Assembly (NCBI GenBank): GCA_029448655.1
Contig: JACCLO010000013.1
Coordinates: 806,001 to 870,000, forward strand
Length of the DNA stretch: 64,000 nt
Direction: 5' to 3'
Source: Wolfiporia cocos
Lineage: Eukaryota > Basidiomycota > Agaricomycetes > Polyporales > Phaeolaceae
In this document: piece after piece, positions 9,636 through 20,076 of the stretch
How positions within the stretch are numbered: the stretch's first letter is position 1
How the letters are laid out: each line of letters begins with the position of its first letter
Translations under genes and position numbers: made by a program
Notes under the pieces: generated by a model
Databases searched by the model: none
Told to the model about the DNA's origin: nothing
What the model saw: the letters and a program-made list of their open reading frames with translations, nothing else

Positions 9636-12600
9636 CTCGTCTGTATGAGACTTAGAAACTGTGGGAGTAGAGGTCACAGTCCAATGCACACCATTGATGT
9701 TGATGTTTACTGCTTGTGAATTTTCCGAAGATAGGGAAAGAATCGAGTGGAATTTGACATTCCACAACGTCTTAGCGCTGGACTCGAGAGCCTGCAAACG
9801 CGCTCAGTATGTAAACGATATCTCGCCATTTAAGGAGACAGTACCATTTCGACAAACCCTGCTGCGGGCAATATTGGCTCGTCGTTGATAATGTGTTCGG
9901 CGATGTCTGGATGAGTGGATGCATTCATACGTAATCTAGAGCATGCAAGCGGGCGTCAGAAAGCTCCAAATTGTTTCTCCAAGATAGTCGAACGCTCTGG
10001 CAAGTATGGAATGATCGTTTGACGAAGGGACAAGGAGGTAGCTCAACGCGACGATTGCTGTGCTCCCACGAGTTCAATGCACCAAAGTTAATGGAATTGA
10101 ATCCAGCAACTATCAATTGGCCGAGAGCATGTAGCAGATCGTCCTCTTCTTGATACGCAGAGTACGTCCGTGCACGGCGCATCGGGCAAATCACTGAGGA
10201 AGAGGATACCCCCCAGCTCCTGCAAATAGAGAGATAAAACGGGATGAGGGCTGATCTCCAAAAACACAGAGTCAGGATGGTCGTGAAGTACTGAGTGGAT
10301 TGTTCGAGTGAATTGGACAGGCTCCCTGCTGTTGCGCCAAAAGTATGCACCATCGAAGAGCGGCAAGAGACCTCCGGTCGCAGTCGAGTATGTGGGGATG
10401 AGCGCCTTGTGTTCGCCGGGATAGCGATCAAACACATCCGCAATAGAGGAGCAATACTCTTGTCGACAGAGCTCCATGAAAGATGAATGGACAGCCACGG
10501 ACGTTTTAATCTTGCGAGCGAGGAAACCGCGAGACTCAGCAATGGAAATCGCTTTGTCTACGAGGGCGATATGTCCCGCGACCGCCACGGCCTCAGGAGC
10601 GTTGTAGCATGCAATCTCCAAAATTCCTTGACTGTGCCCAGTCCGGCGGACGTCGTCGATGATCGAACGGGCTTGCGTTGGGCCGCACGAGATAGCAGCC
10701 ATGGTCCCGTGCGCAGCCTCCATCAGGGTCATTGCTTCTCCTCGCTTTATCGCCACCTCCATAGCCATCTCCTTCGAAGCGGCACCAGAAGCATAGAGCA
10801 ACGACGTTTCTCCGGCAGAATGACCTACCAGCACGTCAGGACGGATCCCGATACTGAGGAGGAGGTCGTAGAGCGCGATCTGAACCATTGCTAGCGAGGG
10901 TAGAATGATGGCTATTGGCCATACTGATGGAAGAGGCAGCGATGCTTTTGCGTCGAAAAGCCCGATCCGTTCGATCAAAGATACTCCGACTGCCCTTCGA
11001 TAAACTACATCAAGCTGCGTGGCCGTGTCGCGGAATACAGGGAAGCGTTGAAAGAGTTGACGGCCCACTGAGGCGCTATTCAGCATAAGGGGGCTGTAGT
11101 AGGGTTGACTAGGCTTACTGTTTACATGTTGTGGGCCTTGTCCGGAGAAAAGAAAAACTATGGGTGGTTGCTCGCGGGGAGCTATGACAGGAAGAGGGAA
11201 TTGGCAAACCGGTTCACCATGGCGAATTACTGAGTAACTTCTCCAGATCATCTGCCGCCCACGACGCCCACATGTAGTCGAAAGAGCACCTGCGTCAATA
11301 TCATCGCGACCTGCCGTTTCAGCAAGACTCTCCGCGACCGATGCCGCGGACCGGGGGGTCAACCCTCCTGCAACTAGCAAAATTGGTCGACTCTTGCTAG
11401 CCTGGAGGGAGCCATTAGTGTATGGGCGCGGTGGACTCTCAACGACAACATGGCCGTTCGCGCCACCAATGCCAGAACTAGAGATTGATACCAATAGTTT
11501 CCCTGAAGAGGAACGAGGTGTGATTGGCGTGACATCTAGGGGCACCCGAAACTTATATTCCCCCCACTTGATCGCAGGGTTTAATGTGTGCAGATTGACG
11601 TTGGGTGGTATCACTGAGGTGTCCAGAATTGCGCACACCTTGCACAGAGACGCAAGGAAAGCGGTGATCTCGAGGTGTCTAGGATGTTCTCAGTTTCAAT
11701 CTCAAACTCATATGATCAACACAACATACCCAATATTGCCCTTCACACTGCCTATTAGTAATTCAGAATCTCTAGCGAAGTGCTCGCCAACCCAGTTGGC
11801 TTCCGTAGGATCACCGGCAGCGGTCCCTACAGAACAGACGGTGTGTTAACCGAGGGTCACAATGTGTCAGCCAGATCTACCTGTTGCATGCATCTCGATG
11901 TAGTCAACATCCCGTGGAGTCCGACCGGTTCCCCGGTAGGCGCGATGCATTGCATCCGCCTGAGCATTGGCCACCGGAGCATAGGCAGGCGCCACTGAGC
12001 CAGATGCATTGATACCCGTGCCGAGGATCTAGTATGCGATGACATGTGTTCAATACTAGCCGTTCACCCGCCGGAATTACTTACCGTGCCGTAGATATGA
12101 TCTCCATCTCGGATAGCGTCCTGGAGTAACTTGATGACGACGGTCACCGCGCCTTCGCCTCGTGAAAACCTGGAATTTCCAATCAGTCCCATCTAAGTAG
12201 GGTATATGAATGTGGTCCACCTACCCGTCTGCATGCGCATCAAACGGCTTACACTTGCCGTCAGGCGCCAATACGGAGCCTTGACTGTACTGGATGAAGT
12301 CGACTAGTCTGACGTAATGCTAATCAGTCGCTAGTGGGGCATTTGGCAGACGACGATATATACCTTAAGTTTAGCTGGCATGCAGACACAATAGCTGACT
12401 CGCATTCCCTGTTTCGCAATCCCTGAACAGCAAGGTGAAGTGCGGTCAAGCTAGAACTACATGCAGTATCTATGGGAATCGAAGGGCCCCGCAAATCGAG
12501 ATGATAGGATATCTTATTTGCGATCATGCATGGGATGCCCGCAAAGGATCCACGGGCTTCGTATTCGTCCTGCAGTACGTGAAGGTAAGCAAGTTAACTC

Positions 12601-13170
12601 TGTATGGAATGATTGTACTCGCGCACTGGCTCAACAACGCTTAAGATATCATGCGCAGTTGCAGCGGCATAGCATCCGACGTTCCGTCTACGGTAGTTGA
12701 TACCGGAATCAAGAAGAGCGAGAAAGGAGAGTTCAATTAGTTTGCGCGTGCTAACCGCCATAGCCCGTGCGTCCTTCGCCGATATACCGAACTCAGCATG
12801 GTCAAACAAATCTATGTCTTTGAGAAATGCGCCTCGGCAGGTATGAATCCTCCCAAGAGAATCTCCTTGCCATCTGCTCAGCATATTAGCATGTCTCGAC
12901 ATGAAGAACAACGGTGACTGACGAATCAATGTTTAGCCGCTCTTTTGGTATTGTTTCATAAGCCTCGCATTTGTCTAGCAAGAACTCGCAGAAGCCCTTA
13001 AAGTCAAGGTTTCGTTCAAACTTGGATCCACTCGGCAGCTCTGCAGCAATTCCGACCTAGGTGATGGTGATTAGAAGGTAACATCGACTACATTCTCTGA
13101 GGCAATAGCATCGACATCTACTTACAATTGCCACAGGCTCCTGTATGTAAGAATCTGGGAGCTTGTTCAT
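9636..13170 (-). pseudogene. Type I polyketide synthase, KS-AT then truncated DH
   Basis: The gene starts at 13170 (MNKLPDSYIQEPVAI) directly with KS, so there is no SAT domain. Nine exons build the KS-AT part, with GT..AG introns at 13125-13057, 12922-12874, 12626-12570, 12363-12309, 12224-12170, 12084-12029, 11880-11827 and 11729-11679; phases agree throughout. The KS triad is intact: DTACSSS near 12460, EMHATG across the intron at 11880, and KGNIGH across the intron at 11729. The AT has GHSAGE near 10820. After a further intron (10209-10149) the linker ends LPPCPFVKRSFH. The DH start (NDEPILPAAGFVEM, then FHSILSLSSE) is in another frame, so a frameshift near 9930 separates them. Past 9636 nothing of DH, KR or ACP is recognised. 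It resembles a reducing PKS that has lost its 3' two thirds. Confidence 0.82.
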
Positions 13171-13892
13171 GATGCCCTTGGTAGAAAGGAGACTTCGACC
13201 CAAGTTAGCTGCTTTACCGTGGAGGTTCACGAAATCAGGGCAGATGTACAGCGTTAATTGAGCGTGGACGACTTATTTCTCGCGGTCCCAGTCAGCTTAA
13301 AGTGTCGCAGCCGTCAGCGACTAAGCAAAACGCAGCGGCCATCTCACGCAGCCGTTCTTCGCGGAGTCGAACAACCCTACCTGTTGGTCTAATACCATCA
13401 TGATGGCCTTCCGCCCGTCTACTTGTTCATCAAAAAGTTCTGATCCTGATCCGCCGAAATGCAAACCATGATGGCTCAGTCTAAGATTGGCGGACACGAT
13501 TCCAATCAGACAGAAGATTTCTGAGCAAACACGGAGATGGGGGCTCACTAAGTGATAGACGATCTCGACACTTCTATAGACCGTGTCGCGACCGGATATC
13601 GGGGTTAGACGGTTCGAGTAAGATGCACGGCAGTGACAGGGTGGTCTTGGTGGCATACTCTGAGAATGGCATTCCCTGAGAATAACCAATGGATCCCGCC
13701 TGATTGTCTCAGTGGGTCCCAATGGCGATGTACTGTTCTTTGTCGTAAACTCCATCTGGTTGAACTTTGGATGACTATGCGGGTACAATAACTCAATGTT
13801 CCGCGTTGTAAGGACTTGCTCGAATGGGATCGAGCCGAAAGATACAGCGTCTACGTTTCATACTCCGCAGTGGCGCTCTTGGACGAGACGCC
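13171..13892. other. Upstream region of PKS with an unrecognised minus-strand ORF
   Basis: An open frame of 155 codons runs 13788 to 13321 on the minus strand (start MYPHSHPKFNQ). I recognise no domain in it, and codon usage gives no support. The region should contain the PKS promoter; no clear TATA or CAAT element was seen. Confidence 0.25.
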
Positions 13893-14257
13893 CACAGTTT
13901 GTCACGCCTGCATAATGTTTTTGAATTTCTTCACAACAGTCTGATACCTGTTCCAGAACCGTATCATCTCAACATGTATTTCATCCTCCCATGACAGCGC
14001 CAGAATATAGGATCGGATCGGATCTTACAAGTTACGTCATATCCCGGGTCCTCGGGTCCTCGGAGCTTTGAAAATACAACATTCAAAATTTTGCATAAGG
14101 ACATAAGCCAGAGATCTCAATGAAAGTCTGCGGTAGCATTAGCATACATGTCTTCTATCTACAAAGTTTTTCTCGTGATTTTTATACGCAATAGGGCTCC
14201 TGCAGAGTCGATTGTGCAGAAGTGGTCCATTGTGCAGGAGGGGTCCAGCCATAGCAC
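13893..14257 (-). mobile_element. TA-type MITE, diverged copy
   Basis: About 365 bp, similar in inverted orientation to 38809-39187. Shared blocks include the GGTCCAGCCATAG end, CCCGGGTCCTCGGAGCTTT, the CATTGAGA blocks and GAGATGATACGG. One terminal repeat is eroded, and no clean TA duplication remains. Confidence 0.55.
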
Positions 14258-14630
14258 ACCTTCCCACTTCTCAACCATCAAGAAGGCACATGTACATCCC
14301 ACGATTCAGCATCAATGCGCCATGGATCACCATATCGTGGACTTCCTATTGTAAAGTCGTTGGCAAGATGTCAGCCTGGTATCTGCGGCCTAGCACCGAA
14401 TGCACGAGACTGGTCTTATGCTCTTAGTCGAAGGTGTCCTCCAAGCGTCTGTGTAGCATAAGTCCATTTCGCGCCTTCTCACCGTCGAGACTCCCAACCA
14501 CACCCGCCGCATCACATCGACGGAGCATTTGACGCCCACTCTGTCTGAAAACTCCCTCAGGTTTCCTGCTCCCTGGGCCGCTATACGCGACAGCCGCTCT
14601 GTATCGACATAGCTTGCCGCACTAACAACG

Positions 14631-16022
14631 ATGTCGAATGTACCGCTTGTGTCCGTCAACCTCGCCACCGTCTGCATCGAGAGCTTCACGTATGGCGTGT
14701 TCTTTGTGCTTTCTATCTCGTCTATATGGCTGCTTAAACACCGCCATGACCACATTAACAAGGCTACCAAGTCGGCGATTAGCGCCCTCTACACTTCTCC
14801 TATGTTCTTGGGAGCAGTGGCCCTTCTCACTACCATATCTGCTGTGCGTCGTCTTGATACCGCCGTTGTGACTAATCCTCATACATCGCAAGCAGCATTG
14901 GTTCCTTACCTGTACACGCTTATTCCAAGCATTTGTTCACTTCGATAATGGGACAAATCCCTTGTTATTCTACGCGGATCTTAAACAGTTGACCGAGGTC
15001 GTTAAAACCGGGTTTTTGATGGCGTCGCTGGTTATCGGTGATGCGATGGTGGCAAGTACTTCAACCATAACTCTACTATGCGCTGAGCATGTATCCTTAT
15101 GCACAGATTTACCGCCTCTGGACCGTCTGGAATCACAACTCATACATTATAATATTTCCTGCATGTACGCTCATAGGCTTGACTGGTTAGCAAGTGCTTT
15201 CGTGCTCCTCGTGTTGTACGCTGAATCTCTGGTTCACTTCAGTATGTGGAGTCGGTATAACCTATCAGTTCACTCAGTACACGGTCGGCGAGGACGTGTT
15301 TGTCTCTGCGGCTGGCCGATGGATTACTAGTGACTGTGTATTCACGCTCTGGTATGTCTACCATTTGGTATGACGGAACGGAGACCTAACAAAGCCGCGA
15401 CACATAGTACCAATGTATATAGTTCAGGTATGTCTTGTTGGTTGGTATACTTGTTGTAGGCTCATCCGCGACACAATCAGTCACGATTGCATGGCGGGTA
15501 TGGAACTCGCATCGTTCTGTCAAGTCATATGGTGGGGGGAACCTAATGGTATGGTCACCGTAGTCATGATGTCAGAATTGTGATATTGATGGCACATCAT
15601 CCTTCACAGAAAGTTCTGGCCACCTTTGTCGAGAGCGCTGCTCTTTACACGTACGCTCGCTTTATTCCCGTTATATATAGGCCCTCATGACGTTCCGCAG
15701 CTCATGGACAATCTTTTTCTTCGCCTCCTACCAATCCCACTCAAATCTCCAGTTCATTGCGGTTGATGTTTGGCCTTCGATGTCGGGGATCGCATTCATG
15801 CTCATCAACACCCGTGTTGGGCTAGGATGGGCTCAGACGGCATCTACATTCTCTGGAATATCTTCTATCGCCAGCTGGAATCATTCCCGTCCGGAGCAGT
15901 CGTACCCAATGCATCCTCTGGCGGTCAACATCACGAGGGAGGTGAAAAAGAATGACAACCGCGATAACTCAATAGAGTTGGACAAGAATGTCACTAGGGA
16001 AGGCTACACAGATTTGATCTGA
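14631..16022 (+). CDS. Multi-TM (about seven-helix) fungal membrane protein
   Basis: Start MSNVPLVSVNLATVCIESF, with a first helix YGVFFVLSISSIWLL. Exon pieces continue AFVHFDNGTNPLLFYADLKQ near 14930, TEVVKTGFLMASLVIGDAMV to about 15050, IYRLWTVWNHNSYIIIFP after an intron ending at 15106, then CGVGITYQFTQYTVGEDV after an intron ending at 15242, and ITSDCVFTLW to about 15350. Further exons lie at about 15400-15550 and 15680-16022 (SYQSHSNLQFIAVDVWPSMSG and a hydrophilic tail). The order of helices and the conserved FYADLKQ..EVVKTG and GRWITSDC segments are typical of a large Agaricomycetes family of unknown function. Intron borders between 15350 and 15690 are approximate, so a lesion there is possible. 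Confidence 0.65.
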
Positions 16023-16367
16023 CCAGATATCGGTTCACTCATTGGCTCGATTCCTGCAGTACTGGTCGGGCGACTGCAAAATGTGACATACATGACTCTA
16101 CGTCATACATGAGCGCATCCTTGCTGTATTGTGCCTGGATGATGCATAGCACGCAACACATATACATGTCCAGTGTGAGTGCTCTGTCAGAAACTGATGA
16201 ACGGCAAGCCGATAACCGGCCCGAAACACCCCGCCAACACACAGCGACTGTGTCAAGACTTACAGCATTGGCTAGCCACAAGCATGTGGCGGTGCATGGG
16301 GCTCACTGTGGCGCCAGGGGCGCGTCGGTAATCCGATTACCAATAGCGCATCCTCAATGACTTCGCA
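16023..16367. other. Gene-free spacer
   Basis: No gene recognised between the membrane-protein stop and the first inverted-repeat arm. Confidence 0.4.
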
Positions 16368-16461
16368 CTTTTCTGCGCGTCGTCTCGACGCGCCAAAGTT
16401 CCAAACCAAAGTTTCAAACCAAAGCTATCTTCCGACTCGTAAGCGCCCATAGGCGCCCGTT
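16368..16461 (+). repeat. Left arm of a long inverted repeat pair
   Basis: CACTTTTCTGCGCGTCGTC..., including CTTCCGACTCGTAAGCGCCC and GGCGCCCGTT, is matched in reverse complement at about 22755-22846. The pair flanks 6.3 kb of nested repeats. No exact target duplication was found. Confidence 0.55.
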
Positions 16462-16504
16462 ACTTGCACTTGTGTTGTACTGCACTGTTTTCTACAGCTA
16501 CATT

Positions 16505-17660
16505 GTTCATTTAATCTTTTGCAGCGCTGCAAATCTAAAATGCAGCGCCGCAATACTGAAATGCGGCGCAGCAATATAACACGGTGCGCAGCAATATAAG
16601 GGAGCAGCGCAGCAATAATAGAAATGTTGCACAGCAATATACAACAATAATCAGCCATAGGCTGTCGCAGCAATAACAATAAGACGAACTTTTAACTCTT
16701 TCTAAGAGGCATAGGTCGGGGCTTAAAACGAGCTTACTGGCTCGACAAGAATGTTACAGCAACGGAAAGCTGGTGGCATTGGGATAATGCTGTAGTACTA
16801 TAGCACAGCCTTTTGGACTATGACGTTCAGATTGTACATTTAATCAGCAATATTCAGAATGCAGCGCAGCAAATATAAAATGCAGCGCTGCAATACAAAA
16901 ATTCGGCGCAGCAATATTGTACGCTGTACAGCAATATATTTTAGCAGCGCAGCAATATAAGAAATGTTGTGCAGCAATATTCAGCCATAGGCTATTGCAG
17001 CAATAGCAATAGGACGGACTTGCAATCCCTTTTATAGGTCGGGGTTTAGCGCTAGCATTGGGATAGCACCGTAGCACTACAACATTTTTTTGCAAACTTG
17101 TACAACTGTCGCCTCGATTATAACCTCTTCTTTCAGTAGCTTACTCCCCTGCTCCTCCATTCCACACAGCTCTTGCCACGCGAGCTCACATCACCTACCG
17201 GTGGCGGGACCGTCTCACATCGGCAATTGTGCCGGTTCATAGTCAAAGCAAGAGAAGGTGCCCCCATTCTTTTCTAATGACTTGATGCGAGTGGGAAAAA
17301 AATCCGTGGGAGCAGGACTAGCTATCGATTGGGGAGTACTGGTACTTGGATATTATGCTGTAGTGTAATCAATGCAGTCAGTTGAACTCTGACCGTCGAA
17401 CCTAACGTAGATACAATCTCCGACTCAAATCTATAGCTGCGATAAGCCCATTGCTGCATCCTTATATTGCTGCATAGCGTTTCTGTTATCACTACCCAGC
17501 GTATTATATTGCTGCGCTGCTAAAATATATTGCTGTACAGCATACAATATTGCTGCGCCGAATTTCTGTATTGCAGCGCTGCATTTTATATTTGCTGCGC
17601 TGCATTCTAAATATTGCTGATTAAATGTACAATCCGAACGTCATACCGAACGTCATAGTA
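16505..17660. repeat. GCAGCGCAGCAATAT-type degenerate repeat arrays with inverted arms
   Basis: There are three clusters of short units around GCAGCGCAGCAATAT: 16505-16690, 16823-17020 and, in reverse complement, 17424-17660. The second and third are arms of an inverted repeat with matching outer ends (TATGACGTTCAGATTGTACA at 16820; RC ACAATCCGAACGTCATA ending about 17655). So 16820-17660 looks like an 840-bp foldback element whose arms are built from the unit. No coding capacity. Confidence 0.6.
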
Positions 17661-17949
17661 CAGGCAATAGAAAAATCAGCAAAGATATGAAATTGTGTCC
17701 ATGGGCAAGCGGCTGGGTACAGGTGTTGGAACATGGGTTTGCTGTGGGCGAGCTCGCGCGTGCCTGAACGTCGCACGCGCACATCAGGAGTCAGATATCG
17801 CGTAGCCAGATATAGTACGAGGGGAAAAACAGCATTTAATTACTCATATTTGTACTGTACCTCACGCGATTGCCCTACGGGCATCGTCGCGCCTGTGGAC
17901 AAACGCGCTCGCTGTACCGATTTTCTGATTGCTCTGACAACAAGATGAG

Positions 17950-18073
17950 TTTTGCAAAACTCTAGGCATCTCCGGCCGCAATCTCCACCGTTGGGAACAG
18001 ATCTTCGGCGTGGTCACGTGCCAAAGCCATCCCGGTACCTAGCTCGACGAACTGCTGTTCTGACTGGCCATCC
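17950..18073 (-). pseudogene. Possible C-terminal coding fragment
   Basis: On the minus strand a short open frame (core EQQFVELGTGMALARDH, ending AAGDA stop) ends at about 17963. It abuts the short repeat whose 7-bp duplication CATGATA begins at 18076. Family unknown; it could be chance. Confidence 0.2.
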
Positions 18074-18569
18074 GTCATGATATCACGCGCTGTAGTGAGA
18101 CCCAATAACAATGTTCAGCCGTAATGCAATACAGTATATTACCGTTCCTTTACCCACCACTTTGAAATAGATTTTTCGTCAATTGGCCAACGCGCCTCCC
18201 TCCAAAGTAATGAGTGGGATATATCAATAAATGTAAGAAGTATATACACAAAAAAATCTAAGGCACTGCTGGTGAACTTGTGGAGTATCGAGCAAAACAT
18301 ACTGAAATAACAGAATGTCACGGAAACCACTCCTTTACCCAGCGTGACGTCCGTGTTACTTCACCTCAATTCGGAAACTCCGAGTCTCACATCGCGTGCG
18401 CTACTCCTCACCGTCTGAGCTAGAGTCATCTCCTACGTCTGCAGCGCTGCCACTGGCTTGGTTAACTATCATATCGGCATGTCCTACTGCAGGCTTTGGC
18501 TTCAGCGGCCGCTTTGGCGGCTTCGGCAAGTCTTTCTTGGCGACACCCTCTGTAATCAGCCTCTCGCAC

Positions 18570-19180
18570 ACTTGAGGTTGATTACCCAGCGGGTTTGCGT
18601 AGATAAGCGCCAAGTATCACGTGAATATCGACGCGTCGGGTGAGCGCCTCTGAGTCTGCTCGCCCGCCACTATTATGTGATGAGGACACAACTTCGTCGT
18701 GTAGGGTGCCACGTAGTATGAGCTCTGCCGTACTGTAGCTGATACGGGATGAATATTTAATGACTGATTATGGTGCACAGACCGGCTTTGCTCCATATTG
18801 AGATGCAGCTGTCAAGCAGCCGTGCATAGGTCAGGCCCAACTGGTAGATGATGCACAGTAGTGTACATAGTTAGTGCGTCACACACGCAATTTCTCATTG
18901 AGCTTTGTTGACTCTTTTATATAAGTCAGAATGTATAGCATCCACTTTGCGCCAATTACTAAGTGGGCAAGCAAGGCATTCGCCCAGTGTACGTACAGTG
19001 CTACAATATATGCTTTAATCCTATGATATATCTGCGGCGCAGTTGTTTCATTATCATAGGGATGGGCCGTTCAAAATGTTCAACATTTGTCGGCATGCAG
19101 AGGCGCTCACCCGACGCGTCAATATCCACGTGATACTTAGCGCTTATCTACGCAAACCCGCTGGGTAATTAACCTCAAGT
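18570..19180. mobile_element. MULE-type MITE inserted in transposase C-terminus
   Basis: 611 bp with about 83-bp terminal inverted repeats (ACTTGAGGTTRATTACCCAG... and its complement; about four mismatches). Perfect 9-bp duplication CTCTCGCAC at 18561-18569 and 19181-19189. Long inverted ends with a 9-bp duplication fit Mutator-like elements. The interior has no coding capacity. The same ends occur at 39271-40479 and, more distantly, at 34018-36224. Confidence 0.88.
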
Positions 19181-19368
19181 CTCTCGCACTCCTGTCTCCA
19201 GCCGTCTACAGCATGTTTGTGCTGCATCACAATGTCCTTCCATCTTGCCTCAATAAGCTCCTTTTCTACCCTCCTCTGCTGCTTTGCCATCTTGCGCTGG
19301 TTTTTGGCTTCCAGATTCTTCCTGCGCACCTTATCAACATGGTCCAACTCCTTGATGAACCCTGAGTT

Positions 19369-20076
19369 TGTTACGGGTCGAATACCCGTTCGTATATTCG
19401 AGTCGCGAATATAGATCGTTCTTCTGCACGTAGGCACGTCGCCGTATGCAAGGCAAATACTCGTTAGATGCCTTCGGGTCCTAAGTGAAGTCCTTAGGAG
19501 ATCGGTTAATATCCAATACGCGTTAGAGGATATAATCTGTTCAAGTGCGAGTCGAATAGAATATAAGACTCGCCCAAGTCCGAGAAGTCAGTGTGCACTT
19601 CGAGGACTTAGTCGTTCGATTGCTCGAGTGAGAAATACTGAGCGTAGTTTCCTACGTTTGAGAACGAGTATAAGACTTCTTGTTTATACAACAAGGTCGA
19701 GCTGAAGAGCCTCGACGGTAAGTACATGAGTTTTTATACTACGCTAGGTTTCAGGGGTCAAGTCTGTCCCAGATGCCACAGATACTATCTACGCTATAGT
19801 CCCAAACGTCTGATAAGTATGGAGTGATATATCTGAGACGATAGATAGGAATGATGGCGGTTGAACGCCATCTATCAGCTAATAAACGATGAACATGAAA
19901 CGGTGGCAGGGTTGGGTCTGCCAAAGATGAAACGAGCCCTATAGACTAGTACAACGGGGGATGCGCCCCGTAAGATCACGAGTAGCCAGGGGGGTTGGTT
20001 ACGCAACAAGTCCCTGTATCGTATTCGCCCTATGGTGAGTTCTGTTGATATTCGAAAAATCAAAATAACCGTAACA
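19369..20076 (-). mobile_element. Solo LTR of element 1 family
   Basis: 708 bp, TGTTACG...CGTAACA, with a perfect 5-bp duplication GAGTT at 19364-19368 and 20077-20081. It retains TATAAA and the 11-nt AGCTCGACCTT (minus strand, 19703-19693). It sits inside the pogo transposase frame. Confidence 0.9.
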
